Program-made: the position numbers and the translations under genes
Shown here: in pieces, positions 1 to 14,607 of the stretch
How the letters are laid out: each line of letters starts with the position of its first letter
Position numbering within the stretch: position 1 is the first letter of the stretch
Origin: Amorphochlora amoebiformis
Taxonomy: Eukaryota > Cercozoa > Chlorarachniophyceae
Direction: 5' to 3'
DNA length: 64,000 nt
NCBI GenBank assembly: GCA_054601695.1
Contig: BAAHQB010000011.1
Coordinates: forward strand, 1 to 64,000
Notes under the pieces: generated by a model
Databases searched by the model: none
What the model was told of the DNA's origin: nothing
What the model saw: only the letters and a program-made list of their open reading frames with translations

Positions 1-8
1 GTATTGCT
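1..8 (+). other. Probable residual sequencing adapter
   Basis: The first eight bases (GTATTGCT) are not telomeric and abut the first telomere repeat. From memory they match the 3' end of the Oxford Nanopore ligation adapter. If so, they are not genomic, and the library molecule ended exactly at the chromosome terminus. Confidence 0.55.
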
Positions 9-246
9 CTAACCCTAACCCTAACCCTAACCCTAACCCTAACCCTAACCCTAACCCTAACCCTAACCCTAACCCTAACCCTAACCCTAACCCTAACCCT
101 AACCCTAACCCTAACCCTAACCCTAACCCTAACCCTAACCCTAACCCTAACCCTAACCCTAACCCTAACCCTAACCCTAACCCTAACCCTAACCCTAACC
201 CTAACCCTAACCCTAACCCTAACCCTAACCCTAACCCTAACCCTAA
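9..246 (+). repeat. Terminal telomere, (CCCTAA)n
   Basis: About 40 uninterrupted CCCTAA hexamers run from the window start. This is the C-rich strand read 5' to 3' from a left chromosome end, so the G strand is TTAGGG. The array ends in a degenerate CCCTAATCCTAG that begins the first subtelomeric unit. Confidence 0.97.
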
Positions 247-338
247 TCCTAGTCACCCCATCCATGACCTGGATGCATCTCTCCTGGACATATACACTGA
301 ACTACCAACTTACACCGGAGGCCCGTGACCCCGTCGGT

Positions 339-350
339 TTATAAAATAAA
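339..350 (+). promoter_or_regulatory. TATA-like box in the subtelomeric unit
   Basis: TTATAAAATAAA lies in otherwise GC-balanced unit sequence about 125 bp upstream of an ATG at 465 and about 270 bp upstream of the ATG at 617. The same element occurs in all nine units. It could drive rightward transcription through the unit. This is inferred from sequence only. Confidence 0.3.
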
Positions 351-616
351 ATCGAGAAGAGTATCAGCAACGATCATCACAAGTTCTGCATACGTCTGAC
401 GCACAATACAGCATGACGACAAGCCACAACAGCACCGTCTGCAAGCGTTATATGACCTGAGAGCATGTCGAGAGGCTATACAACCTCCTTCAAAGCGAGA
501 GACCACCACCAGTCCACGCACCTTCCCTTCTCACAAGTCTTCTCCCCCAAGCCTTCTGCAGCGACCGAAGTCCGCCCCGTCACACCCCAAGCGGATGGAG
601 ACCTTCACGAGGCTCC

Positions 617-1060
617 ATGGTTAATATGTATATGCATACGCCCTTCAACGTCCACGGTTTCGAAGAGATTCGACCGACGCCGACCTCCATTCTGGTCTGC
701 GATGAGACCCCCCGTCACTGCCCGCCAATGCCTGCCATTCTCCTGGAATCCCCGGAATCCTGGAACGCCTTCAGAGCCCCATGTCACAACCTGAACCACC
801 ACAGTACACGTGTCAAGCCCTTTAAAGACGCCCCGGCAGCGCGACAACGCAACAGCTATCCGTTTCGCGACACACACTGGCAAGAAGCGAGCCTGCCTGC
901 AAGACCGACATCCTGCGACGGTTCCCCCCTGATGAGTCCCCACCATAAGAGGGCCGAAACTGTCGTTCGCAAGAACGTTGGTCGGGTGCAGGTAAGCCCC
1001 ACACACACATTGTATGTATATATATTTATTTGTTTGTGCATATTGTGTATGGTTTATGTT

Positions 1061-1158
<98 letters not shown>

Positions 1159-1344
1159 CATATTTCCATATATATATATTGTACATTCATTTATATATAT
1201 TGTATATGCATGTGTTTGTGAAATTACTTTGGTGTTCAACTAACTTGCTCTACATGGATAGCTCCAACTCATTAGGAGTCCCCGAACCTAACAATACATC
1301 GAGCGATTGGCGCCGTCATGATGGGTCAAGTCCCGAGCCCTTAG
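617..1344 (+). CDS. Candidate spliced ORF in each subtelomeric unit (unit 1 shown)
   Basis: An open frame from ATG 617 (context CTCCATGG) runs 125 codons to 991 and meets a strong donor, CAG|GTAAGC at 992. A (TA)n-filled stretch follows, like this genome's real introns. At its end are a CTAAC branch-point-like site and acceptors TAG at 1261 and 1275. Joining 991 to 1276 keeps frame and gives 22 more codons (stop 1342-1344), about 147 residues in all. Using the 1261 acceptor instead adds only nine codons. No family is recognised. Equivalent ATGs are at 1805, 3185, 4389, 5583, 6787, 7994, 9190 and 10396. Because the units are near identical, conservation says nothing about coding. A non-coding telomeric transcript is equally possible. 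Opposite-strand frames of 133 and 62 residues are also open. Confidence 0.3.
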
Positions 1345-2261
1345 CGCCTTCCAACCTGAGCATCAAGATTGTATATTGAGATGGCTATATGGCACAAGAG
1401 GTGTACGAATATGGTTGGGTTTCCCTAACCCTAATCCTAGTCACCCCATCCATGACCTGGATGCATCTCTCCTGGACATATACACTGAACTACCAACTTA
1501 CACCGGAGGCCCGTGACCCCGTCGGTTTATAAAATAAAATCGAGAAGAGTATCAGCAACGATCATCACAAGTTCTGCATACGTCTGACGCACAATACAGC
1601 ATGACGACAAGCCACAACAGCACCGTCTGCAAGCGTTATATGACCTGAGAGCATGTCGAGAGGCTATACAACCTCCTTCAAAGCGAGAGACCACCACCAG
1701 TCCACGCACCTTCCCTTCTCACAAGTCTTCTCCCCCAAGCCTTCTGCAGCGACCGAAGTCCGCCCCGTCACACCCCAAGCGGATGGAGACCTTCACGAGG
1801 CTCCATGGTTAATATGTATATGCATACGCCCTTCAACGTCCACGGTTTCGAAGAGATTCGACCGACGCCGACCTCCATTCTGGTCTGCGATGAGACCCCC
1901 CGTCACTGCCCGCCAATGCCTGCCATTCTCCTGGAATCCCCGGAATCCTGGAACGCCTTCAGAGCCCCATGTCACAACCTGAACCACCACAGTACACGTG
2001 TCAAGCCCTTTAAAGACGCCCCGGCAGCGCGACAACGCAACAGCTATCCGTTTCGCGACACACACTGGCAAGAAGCGAGCCTGCCTGCAAGACCGACATC
2101 CTGCGACGGTTCCCCCCTGATGAGTCCCCACCATAAGAGGGCCGAAACTGTCGTTCGCAAGAACGTTGGTCGGGTGCAGGTAAGCCCCACACACACATTG
2201 TATGTATATATATTTATTTGTTTGTGCATATTGTGTATGGTTTATGTTTATATATATATAT

Positions 2262-2305
<44 letters not shown>

Positions 2306-2317
2306 ATGTGTATATGT

Positions 2318-2344
<27 letters not shown>

Positions 2345-2348
<4 letters not shown>

Positions 2349-2536
2349 TATATTTCCATATATGTATATTGTACATTCATTTTATTTGTGTTGTGTGTGC
2401 ATGTGTTTGTGAAATTACTTTGGTGTTCAACTAACTAGCTCTACATGGATAGCTCCAACTCATTAGGAATCCAACTAACTAACAAAAAAAAAAAAAAAAA
2501 AAAAAGGGGGGGGGGGGGGGATATATATATATATAT
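2345..2536 (+). repeat. Internal duplication and poly(A)/poly(G) tract in unit 2
   Basis: Unit 2 contains two copies of the post-(TA)n segment (TTTCCATAT ... TCATTAGGA). The first copy is diverged and breaks off at 2484 into about 22 A (2484-2505) followed by about 15 G (2506-2520), then (TA)n and a second normal copy. No other unit has this. It could be a real insertion or an assembly or consensus error at homopolymers. Confidence 0.7.
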
Positions 2537-3641
2537 TTCATATTTCCATATATATATATTGTACATTCATTTATATATATTGTATATGCATGTGTTTGTG
2601 AAATTACTTTGGTGTTCAACTAACTTGCTCTACATGGATAGCTCCAACTCATTAGGAGTCCCCGAACCTAACAATACATCGAGCGATTGGCGCCGTCATG
2701 ATGGGTCAAGTCCCGAGCCCTTAGCGCCTTCCAACCTGAGCATCAAGATTGTATATTGAGATGGCTATATGGCACAAGAGGTGTACGAATATGGTTGGGT
2801 TTCCCTAACCCTAATCCTAGTCACCCCATCCATGACCTGGATGCATCTCTCCTGGACATATACACTGAACTACCAACTTACACCGGAGGCCCGTGACCCC
2901 GTCGGTTTATAAAATAAAATCGAGAAGAGTATCAGCAACGATCATCACAAGTTCTGCATACGTCTGACGCACAATACAGCATGACGACAAGCCACAACAG
3001 CACCGTCTGCAAGCGTTATATGACCTGAGAGCATGTCGAGAGGCTATACAACCTCCTTCAAAGCGAGAGACCACCACCAGTCCACGCACCTTCCCTTCTC
3101 ACAAGTCTTCTCCCCCAAGCCTTCTGCAGCGACCGAAGTCCGCCCCGTCACACCCCAAGCGGATGGAGACCTTCACGAGGCTCCATGGTTAATATGTATA
3201 TGCATACGCCCTTCAACGTCCACGGTTTCGAAGAGATTCGACCGACGCCGACCTCCATTCTGGTCTGCGATGAGACCCCCCGTCACTGCCCGCCAATGCC
3301 TGCCATTCTCCTGGAATCCCCGGAATCCTGGAACGCCTTCAGAGCCCCATGTCACAACCTGAACCACCACAGTACACGTGTCAAGCCCTTTAAAGACGCC
3401 CCGGCAGCGCGACAACGCAACAGCTATCCGTTTCGCGACACACACTGGCAAGAAGCGAGCCTGCCTGCAAGACCGACATCCTGCGACGGTTCCCCCCTGA
3501 TGAGTCCCCACCATAAGAGGGCCGAAACTGTCGTTCGCAAGAACGTTGGTCGGGTGCAGGTAAGCCCCACACACACATTGTATGTATATATATTTATATG
3601 TTTGTGCATATTGTGTATGGTTTATGTTTATATATATATAT

Positions 3642-3742
<101 letters not shown>

Positions 3743-4894
3743 CATATTTCCATATATATATATTGTACATTCATTTATATATATTGTATATGCATGTGTT
3801 TGTGAAATTACTTTGGTGTTCAACTAACTTGCTCTACATGGATAGCTCCAACTCATTAGGAGTCCCCGAACCTAACAATACATCGAGCGATTGGCGCCGT
3901 CATGATGGGTCAAGTCCCGAGCCCTTAGCGCCTTCCAACCTGAGCATCAAGATTGTATATTGAGATGGCTATATGGCACAAGAGGTGTACGAATATGGTT
4001 GGGTTTCCCTAACCCTAATCCTAGTCACCCCATCCATGACCTGGATGCATCTCTCCTGGACATATACACTGAACTACCAACTTACACCGGAGGCCCGTGA
4101 CCCCGTCGGTTTATAAAATAAAATCGAGAAGAGTATCAGCAACGATCATCACAAGTTCTGCATACGTCTGACGCACAATACAGCATGACGACAAGCCACA
4201 ACAGCACCGTCTGCAAGCGTTATATGACCTGAGAGCATGTCGAGAGGCTATACAACCTCCTTCAAAGCGAGAGACCACCACCAGTCCACGCACCTTCCCT
4301 TCTCACAAGTCTTCTCCCCCAAGCCTTCTGCAGCGACCGAAGTCCGCCCCGTCACACCCCAAGCGGATGGAGACCTTCACGAGGCTCCATGGTTAATATG
4401 TATATGCATACGCCCTTCAACGTCCACGGTTTCGAAGAGATTCGACCGACGCCGACCTCCATTCTGGTCTGCGATGAGACCCCCCGTCACTGCCCGCCAA
4501 TGCCTGCCATTCTCCTGGAATCCCCGGAATCCTGGAACGCCTTCAGAGCCCCATGTCACAACCTGAACCACCACAGTACACGTGTCAAGCCCTTTAAAGA
4601 CGCCCCGGCAGCGCGACAACGCAACAGCTATCCGTTTCGCGACACACACTGGCAAGAAGCGAGCCTGCCTGCAAGACCGACATCCTGCGACGGTTCCCCC
4701 CTGATGAGTCCCCACCATAAGAGGGCCGAAACTGTCGTTCGCAAGAACGTTGGTCGGGTGCAGGTAAGCCCCACACACACATTGTATGTATATATATTTA
4801 TATGTTTGTGCATATTGTGTATGGTTTATGTTTATATATATATATTATATTTATTTTATATATATATATATATATATATGTTTTCATATATATA

Positions 4895-4936
<42 letters not shown>

Positions 4937-6076
4937 CATATTTCCATATATATATATTGTACATTCATTTATATATATTGTATATGCATGTGTTTGTGAA
5001 ATTACTTTGGTGTTCAACTAACTTGCTCTACATGGATAGCTCCAACTCATTAGGAGTCCCCGAACCTAACAATACATCGAGCGATTGGCGCCGTCATGAT
5101 GGGTCAAGTCCCGAGCCCTTAGCGCCTTCCAACCTGAGCATCAAGATTGTATATTGAGATGGCTATATGGCACAAGAGGTGTACGAATATGGTTGGGTTT
5201 CCCTAACCCTAATCCTAGTCACCCCATCCATGACCTGGATGCATCTCTCCTGGACATATACACTGAACTACCAACTTACACCGGAGGCCCGTGACCCCGT
5301 CGGTTTATAAAATAAAATCGAGAAGAGTATCAGCAACGATCATCACAAGTTCTGCATACGTCTGACGCACAATACAGCATGACGACAAGCCACAACAGCA
5401 CCGTCTGCAAGCGTTATATGACCTGAGAGCATGTCGAGAGGCTATACAACCTCCTTCAAAGCGAGAGACCACCACCAGTCCACGCACCTTCCCTTCTCAC
5501 AAGTCTTCTCCCCCAAGCCTTCTGCAGCGACCGAAGTCCGCCCCGTCACACCCCAAGCGGATGGAGACCTTCACGAGGCTCCATGGTTAATATGTATATG
5601 CATACGCCCTTCAACGTCCACGGTTTCGAAGAGATTCGACCGACGCCGACCTCCATTCTGGTCTGCGATGAGACCCCCCGTCACTGCCCGCCAATGCCTG
5701 CCATTCTCCTGGAATCCCCGGAATCCTGGAACGCCTTCAGAGCCCCATGTCACAACCTGAACCACCACAGTACACGTGTCAAGCCCTTTAAAGACGCCCC
5801 GGCAGCGCGACAACGCAACAGCTATCCGTTTCGCGACACACACTGGCAAGAAGCGAGCCTGCCTGCAAGACCGACATCCTGCGACGGTTCCCCCCTGATG
5901 AGTCCCCACCATAAGAGGGCCGAAACTGTCGTTCGCAAGAACGTTGGTCGGGTGCAGGTAAGCCCCACACACACATTGTATGTATATATATTTATATGTT
6001 TGTGCATATTGTGTATGGTTTATGTTTATATATATATATTATATTATTATATATATATATATATAATATATATATA

Positions 6077-6138
<62 letters not shown>

Positions 6139-7255
6139 CATATTTCCATATATATATATATTGTACATTCATTTATATATATTGTATATGCATGTGTTTG
6201 TGAAATTACTTTGGTGTTCAACTAACTTGCTCTACATGGATAGCTCCAACTCATTAGGAGTCCCCGAACCTAACAATACATCGAGCGATTGGCGCCGTCA
6301 TGATGGGTCAAGTCCCGAGCCCTTAGCGCCTTCCAACCTGAGCATCAAGATTGTATATTGAGATGGCTATATGGCACAAGAGGTGTACGAATATGGTTGG
6401 GTTTCCCTAACCCTAATCCTAGTCACCCCATCCATGACCTGGATGCATCTCTCCTGGACATATACACTGAACTACCAACTTACACCGGAGGCCCGTGACC
6501 CCGTCGGTTTATAAAATAAAATCGAGAAGAGTATCAGCAACGATCATCACAAGTTCTGCATACGTCTGACGCACAATACAGCATGACGACAAGCCACAAC
6601 AGCACCGTCTGCAAGCGTTATATGACCTGAGAGCATGTCGAGAGGCTATACAACCTCCTTCAAAGCGAGAGACCACCACCAGTCCACGCACCTTCCCTTC
6701 TCACAAGTCTTCTCCCCCAAGCCTTCTGCAGCGACCGAAGTCCGCCCCGTCACACCCCAAGCGGATGGAGACCTTCACGAGGCTCCATGGTTAATATGTA
6801 TATGCATACGCCCTTCAACGTCCACGGTTTCGAAGAGATTCGACCGACGCCGACCTCCATTCTGGTCTGCGATGAGACCCCCCGTCACTGCCCGCCAATG
6901 CCTGCCATTCTCCTGGAATCCCCGGAATCCTGGAACGCCTTCAGAGCCCCATGTCACAACCTGAACCACCACAGTACACGTGTCAAGCCCTTTAAAGACG
7001 CCCCGGCAGCGCGACAACGCAACAGCTATCCGTTTCGCGACACACACTGGCAAGAAGCGAGCCTGCCTGCAAGACCGACATCCTGCGACGGTTCCCCCCT
7101 GATGAGTCCCCACCATAAGAGGGCCGAAACTGTCGTTCGCAAGAACGTTGGTCGGGTGCAGGTAAGCCCCACACACACATTGTATGTATATATATTTATA
7201 TGTTTGTGCATATTGTGTATGGTTTATGTTTATATATATATATAAAATTAATATA

Positions 7256-7347
<92 letters not shown>

Positions 7348-8450
7348 CATATTTCCATATATATATATTGTACATTCATTTATATATATTGTATATGCAT
7401 GTGTTTGTGAAATTACTTTGGTGTTCAACTAACTTGCTCTACATGGATAGCTCCAACTCATTAGGAGTCCCCGAACCTAACAATACATCGAGCGATTGGC
7501 GCCGTCATGATGGGTCAAGTCCCGAGCCCTTAGCGCCTTCCAACCTGAGCATCAAGATTGTATATTGAGATGGCTATATGGCACAAGAGGTGTACGAATA
7601 TGGTTGGGTTTCCCTAACCCTAATCCTAGTCACCCCATCCATGACCTGGATGCATCTCTCCTGGACATATACACTGAACTACCAACTTACACCGGAGGCC
7701 CGTGACCCCGTCGGTTTATAAAATAAAATCGAGAAGAGTATCAGCAACGATCATCACAAGTTCTGCATACGTCTGACGCACAATACAGCATGACGACAAG
7801 CCACAACAGCACCGTCTGCAAGCGTTATATGACCTGAGAGCATGTCGAGAGGCTATACAACCTCCTTCAAAGCGAGAGACCACCACCAGTCCACGCACCT
7901 TCCCTTCTCACAAGTCTTCTCCCCCAAGCCTTCTGCAGCGACCGAAGTCCGCCCCGTCACACCCCAAGCGGATGGAGACCTTCACGAGGCTCCATGGTTA
8001 ATATGTATATGCATACGCCCTTCAACGTCCACGGTTTCGAAGAGATTCGACCGACGCCGACCTCCATTCTGGTCTGCGATGAGACCCCCCGTCACTGCCC
8101 GCCAATGCCTGCCATTCTCCTGGAATCCCCGGAATCCTGGAACGCCTTCAGAGCCCCATGTCACAACCTGAACCACCACAGTACACGTGTCAAGCCCTTT
8201 AAAGACGCCCCGGCAGCGCGACAACGCAACAGCTATCCGTTTCGCGACACACACTGGCAAGAAGCGAGCCTGCCTGCAAGACCGACATCCTGCGACGGTT
8301 CCCCCCTGATGAGTCCCCACCATAAGAGGGCCGAAACTGTCGTTCGCAAGAACGTTGGTCGGGTGCAGGTAAGCCCCACACACACATTGTATGTATATAT
8401 ATTTATATGTTTGTGCATATTGTGTATGGTTTATGTTTATATATATATAT

Positions 8451-8491
<41 letters not shown>

Positions 8492-8503
8492 CATATATAT
8501 ATA

Positions 8504-8543
<40 letters not shown>

Positions 8544-9648
8544 CATATTTCCATATATATATATTGTACATTCATTTATATATATTGTATATGCATGTGT
8601 TTGTGAAATTACTTTGGTGTTCAACTAACTTGCTCTACATGGATAGCTCCAACTCATTAGGAGTCCCCGAACCTAACAATACATCGAGCGATTGGCGCCG
8701 TCATGATGGGTCAAGTCCCGAGCCCTTAGCGCCTTCCAACCTGAGCATCAAGATTGTATATTGAGATGGCTATATGGCACAAGAGGTGTACGAATATGGT
8801 TGGGTTTCCCTAACCCTAATCCTAGTCACCCCATCCATGACCTGGATGCATCTCTCCTGGACATATACACTGAACTACCAACTTACACCGGAGGCCCGTG
8901 ACCCCGTCGGTTTATAAAATAAAATCGAGAAGAGTATCAGCAACGATCATCACAAGTTCTGCATACGTCTGACGCACAATACAGCATGACGACAAGCCAC
9001 AACAGCACCGTCTGCAAGCGTTATATGACCTGAGAGCATGTCGAGAGGCTATACAACCTCCTTCAAAGCGAGAGACCACCACCAGTCCACGCACCTTCCC
9101 TTCTCACAAGTCTTCTCCCCCAAGCCTTCTGCAGCGACCGAAGTCCGCCCCGTCACACCCCAAGCGGATGGAGACCTTCACGAGGCTCCATGGTTAATAT
9201 GTATATGCATACGCCCTTCAACGTCCACGGTTTCGAAGAGATTCGACCGACGCCGACCTCCATTCTGGTCTGCGATGAGACCCCCCGTCACTGCCCGCCA
9301 ATGCCTGCCATTCTCCTGGAATCCCCGGAATCCTGGAACGCCTTCAGAGCCCCATGTCACAACCTGAACCACCACAGTACACGTGTCAAGCCCTTTAAAG
9401 ACGCCCCGGCAGCGCGACAACGCAACAGCTATCCGTTTCGCGACACACACTGGCAAGAAGCGAGCCTGCCTGCAAGACCGACATCCTGCGACGGTTCCCC
9501 CCTGATGAGTCCCCACCATAAGAGGGCCGAAACTGTCGTTCGCAAGAACGTTGGTCGGGTGCAGGTAAGCCCCACACACACATTGTATGTATATATATTT
9601 ATATGTTTGTGCATATTGTGTATGGTTTATGTTTATATATATATATTA

Positions 9649-9697
<49 letters not shown>

Positions 9698-9703
9698 TAT
9701 ATA

Positions 9704-9749
<46 letters not shown>

Positions 9750-10852
9750 CATATTTCCATATATATATATTGTACATTCATTTATATATATTGTATATGC
9801 ATGTGTTTGTGAAATTACTTTGGTGTTCAACTAACTTGCTCTACATGGATAGCTCCAACTCATTAGGAGTCCCCGAACCTAACAATACATCGAGCGATTG
9901 GCGCCGTCATGATGGGTCAAGTCCCGAGCCCTTAGCGCCTTCCAACCTGAGCATCAAGATTGTATATTGAGATGGCTATATGGCACAAGAGGTGTACGAA
10001 TATGGTTGGGTTTCCCTAACCCTAATCCTAGTCACCCCATCCATGACCTGGATGCATCTCTCCTGGACATATACACTGAACTACCAACTTACACCGGAGG
10101 CCCGTGACCCCGTCGGTTTATAAAATAAAATCGAGAAGAGTATCAGCAACGATCATCACAAGTTCTGCATACGTCTGACGCACAATACAGCATGACGACA
10201 AGCCACAACAGCACCGTCTGCAAGCGTTATATGACCTGAGAGCATGTCGAGAGGCTATACAACCTCCTTCAAAGCGAGAGACCACCACCAGTCCACGCAC
10301 CTTCCCTTCTCACAAGTCTTCTCCCCCAAGCCTTCTGCAGCGACCGAAGTCCGCCCCGTCACACCCCAAGCGGATGGAGACCTTCACGAGGCTCCATGGT
10401 TAATATGTATATGCATACGCCCTTCAACGTCCACGGTTTCGAAGAGATTCGACCGACGCCGACCTCCATTCTGGTCTGCGATGAGACCCCCCGTCACTGC
10501 CCGCCAATGCCTGCCATTCTCCTGGAATCCCCGGAATCCTGGAACGCCTTCAGAGCCCCATGTCACAACCTGAACCACCACAGTACACGTGTCAAGCCCT
10601 TTAAAGACGCCCCGGCAGCGCGACAACGCAACAGCTATCCGTTTCGCGACACACACTGGCAAGAAGCGAGCCTGCCTGCAAGACCGACATCCTGCGACGG
10701 TTCCCCCCTGATGAGTCCCCACCATAAGAGGGCCGAAACTGTCGTTCGCAAGAACGTTGGTCGGGTGCAGGTAAGCCCCACACACACATTGTATGTATAT
10801 ATATTTATATGTTTGTGCATATTGTGTATGGTTTATGTTTATATATATATAT

Positions 10853-10895
<43 letters not shown>

Positions 10896-10905
10896 TTTAT
10901 ATATA

Positions 10906-10945
<40 letters not shown>

Positions 10946-11073
10946 CATATTTCCATATATATATATTGTACATTCATTTATATATATTGTATATGCATGT
11001 GTTTGTGAAATTACTTTGGTGTTCAACTAACTTGCTCTACATGGATAGCTCCAACTCATTAGGAGTCCCCGAA

Positions 11074-11410
11074 CCTAACCCTAACCCTAACCCTAACCCT
11101 AACCCTAACCCTAACCCTAACCCTAACCCTAACCCTAACCCTAACCCTAACCCTAACCCTAACCCTAACCCTAACCCTAACCCTAACCCTAACCCTAACC
11201 CTAACCCTAACCCTAACCCTAACCCTAACCCTAACCCTAACCCTAACCCTAACCCTAACCCTAACCCTAACCCTAACCCTAACCCTAACCCTAACCCTAA
11301 CCCTAACCCTAACCCTAACCCTAACCCTAACCCTAACCCTAACCCTAACCCTAACCCTAACCCTAACCCTAACCCTAACCCTAACCCTAACCCTAACCCT
11401 AACCCTAACC
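11074..11410 (+). repeat. Interstitial telomere, pure CCCTAA part
   Basis: About 56 perfect hexamers in the same orientation as the terminal telomere. The array starts inside unit 9 at its own internal CCTAAC, so the junction shares microhomology with the telomere repeat. An open frame reading Asn-Pro repeats through it is only translated telomere. Confidence 0.95.
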
Positions 11411-12087
11411 CGACACCCTAACCCGACACCCTAACCCGACACCCTAACCCGACACCCTAACCCGACACCCTAACCCTACACCCTAACCCGACACCCTAAC
11501 CCTAACCCGACACCCTAACCCTAACCCGACACCCTAACCCTAACCCGACACCCTAACCCTAACCCGACACCCTAACCCGACACCCTAACCCGACACCCTA
11601 ACCCGACACCCTAACCCTAACCCGACACCCTAACCCTAACCCTAACCCTAACCCTAACCCTAACCCTAACCCTAACCCTAACCCTAACCCTAACCCGACA
11701 CCCTAACCCTAACCCGACACCCTAACCCTAACCCGACACCCTAACCCTAACCCTAACCCGACACCCTAACCCGACACCCTAACCCTAACCCGACACCCTA
11801 ACCCTAACCCTAACCCTAACCCGACACCCTAACCCTACACCCTAACCCGACACCCTAACCCGACACCCTAACCCGACACCCTAACCCGACACCCTAACCC
11901 GACACCCTAACCCGACACCCTAACCCGACACCCTAACCCGACACCCTAACCCGACACCCTAACCCGACACCCTAACCCGACACCCTAACCCTAACCCTAA
12001 CCCGACACCCTAACCCGACACCCTAACCCGACACCCTAACCCTAACCCTAACCCTAACCCTAACCTAACCCTAACCCGACACCCTAA
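11411..12087 (+). repeat. Interstitial telomere, variant repeat part
   Basis: CCCTAA is interspersed with a CCCGACA variant, giving CCCGACACCCTAA modules, plus a few CCCTACA. The variants are on the chromosome-body side and the pure repeats on the distal side. That is the usual polarity of a natural telomere, so this is probably an old chromosome end later capped by the unit array. Confidence 0.93.
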
Positions 12088-12381
12088 TCAGCGGTGAACC
12101 GCTGTCAATACGTTGCACAGATAAGGACTCAGTTTGTACTACTTTGTACGGAAACTAAGCGAGTTTGTGAACAAGTTCTTAGTAGTAATTCCAGGAGCTT
12201 TACTAGCTTTAAACATATTTTGCCAGAAAATTTAGATTGAGTTGTCGATTATCTAGATTATGGGACATTGATTATGTCAAATATATCACACTTAGCACAC
12301 CATCTAGAGCATACGCTAGACGGATAGCATGGGGTTATAGACGCGGAAACTAGTGAGTTAGTGCCGGTGTCTATGTGATAC
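12088..12381. other. Non-repetitive flank with no gene seen
   Basis: About 290 bp of unique, AT-leaning sequence between the interstitial telomere and the stop codon of the capping-enzyme gene. It would contain the 3' untranslated region of that minus-strand gene. No other coding or RNA signal is seen. Confidence 0.6.
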
Positions 12382-12780
12382 CTATTCCAGTTGTTTTCTT
12401 GCACGCTTGCCCGTTGTCTTGTTGGCGCAGACTTCAATAAGTGTTTGTCGCGTGATGTTGTCTATAAGAGCATCAAAGGTTCCCATAACCGTCGCTATAA
12501 AATTGGGTTTTTTTTTGTCGAGGCGGGTTCGATAGATGAGCCAATGTCCCTGGTTCTTGTCATATCCAACTTCCACGATCACAGAACTTTCCCTATGTAT
12601 GCTTCTCATATATATACGTGATATAGATATTTATTATACATATATGTACACATGTATATGTACGTATTGGTGCCTATATATATATATCTATATTATGTAA
12701 CAATGTTTGTTGTATATATACATATATATTATACAAACACACACACACACATATATATATATATGTACATATATATGTAC

Positions 12781-12850
<70 letters not shown>

Positions 12851-12898
12851 TATATGTGTGTGTGTGTTATATATTAGTTATATATATATATATATTAT

Positions 12899-12992
<94 letters not shown>

Positions 12993-13070
12993 ACATATAT
13001 ATATAATTCTATTATGTATATTTATATCTTTTCTGACATTGTAACTGCGGTATATATATGTATATATACG

Positions 13071-13108
<38 letters not shown>

Positions 13109-13172
13109 ATAACAATATGTTATATATTATGTAATGTACAAGTGTGTACTTATAAAGATAAAAGAGCAGTAG

Positions 13173-13212
<40 letters not shown>

Positions 13213-13224
13213 ACAGCAATATGT

Positions 13225-13255
<31 letters not shown>

Positions 13256-13260
13256 ATTAT

Positions 13261-13319
<59 letters not shown>

Positions 13320-14200
13320 GTATATACAGCAATATGTTATATATATATATATATATATATATGTAATATGTATATAGCAATATGTTATATATATTATGTA
13401 ATGTTTGAGAGATTAGATGATGAGGCGTAATGTGACGCCATGTCACCCTCCGGAATTTTCCGAAGGTTTCGATACTTCCAAGTCAATCATAAGTCAACCA
13501 ACTGGCATAATCCAAGGCATAACTCAAACGGGTGGGGTGTCAACCAAATCATCAACTACGAGTGGTATAGTGGTATACCATACCGCTGCACTGATGTTGT
13601 ACATATGTTTTGATATATATATATATATATATATGTGTATATATATGTATATATATTATGTATTATATATATTATGCATATTACACAGTCACACACAGTT
13701 ACGCACACATAATATTTAGTGTATATATTTAAATATGTGCATACTGTGTACCTGCAGTTTAGGATCTCCCGAATAACCTAATGGTTTGGTTGTGGTTAGA
13801 GAATGGAATGCTCATAATAATACTCTATCTAAATGCTGTCGTCGTTAATAATGCTACGGAAATCCCCTACCTTTGGGTCGCGAGGGACGGCGATCTGTCG
13901 CAGATACGTCAAATCGTGTTTGTCCTTACCCTTACAGTACACAGGAAGTTGGTCTTGCATCCACCCTTTGCGATCCCGGCTGCGGCCAAGACTCTCGTTA
14001 AGCTCATGCTTGAGGATGGATACGTCGATCGTCTGCAAGTCGGGGAATTTCCACTTGAGAATCGGTATTTTGCGCTGCATGAACCCTCCTTCTGACGGCG
14101 TGAATATCACACCATCGTTCTTGTTGCCTCGCTTTCCCACGCTCCTGAACAAATTACATTGGTCACTATTACCATTAATACATACATTAAATATATAGTA

Positions 14201-14266
<66 letters not shown>

Positions 14267-14336
14267 ATAATGTGTACGCATACACACACACATATATATA
14301 TATATATATGTATGTATAATATATATATATATGTAT

Positions 14337-14367
<31 letters not shown>

Positions 14368-14415
14368 GTGTATACATATATGTGTATATATACAAATATA
14401 TGTATATACGTATAC

Positions 14416-14474
<59 letters not shown>

Positions 14475-14513
14475 ATACATTTTTAGATATATATATATAC
14501 ATTATATACAGAC

Positions 14514-14607
<94 letters not shown>

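Noticed and set aside
775-2194. 133- and 193-residue minus-strand frames in the subtelomeric units
   Set aside because: Open only because the units are GC-balanced and identical; no splice or start context favours them over the plus strand.
10396-11421. 341-codon frame with a long Asn-Pro repeat
   Set aside because: The repeat part is translated CCCTAA telomere; the frame simply runs off unit 9 into the interstitial array.
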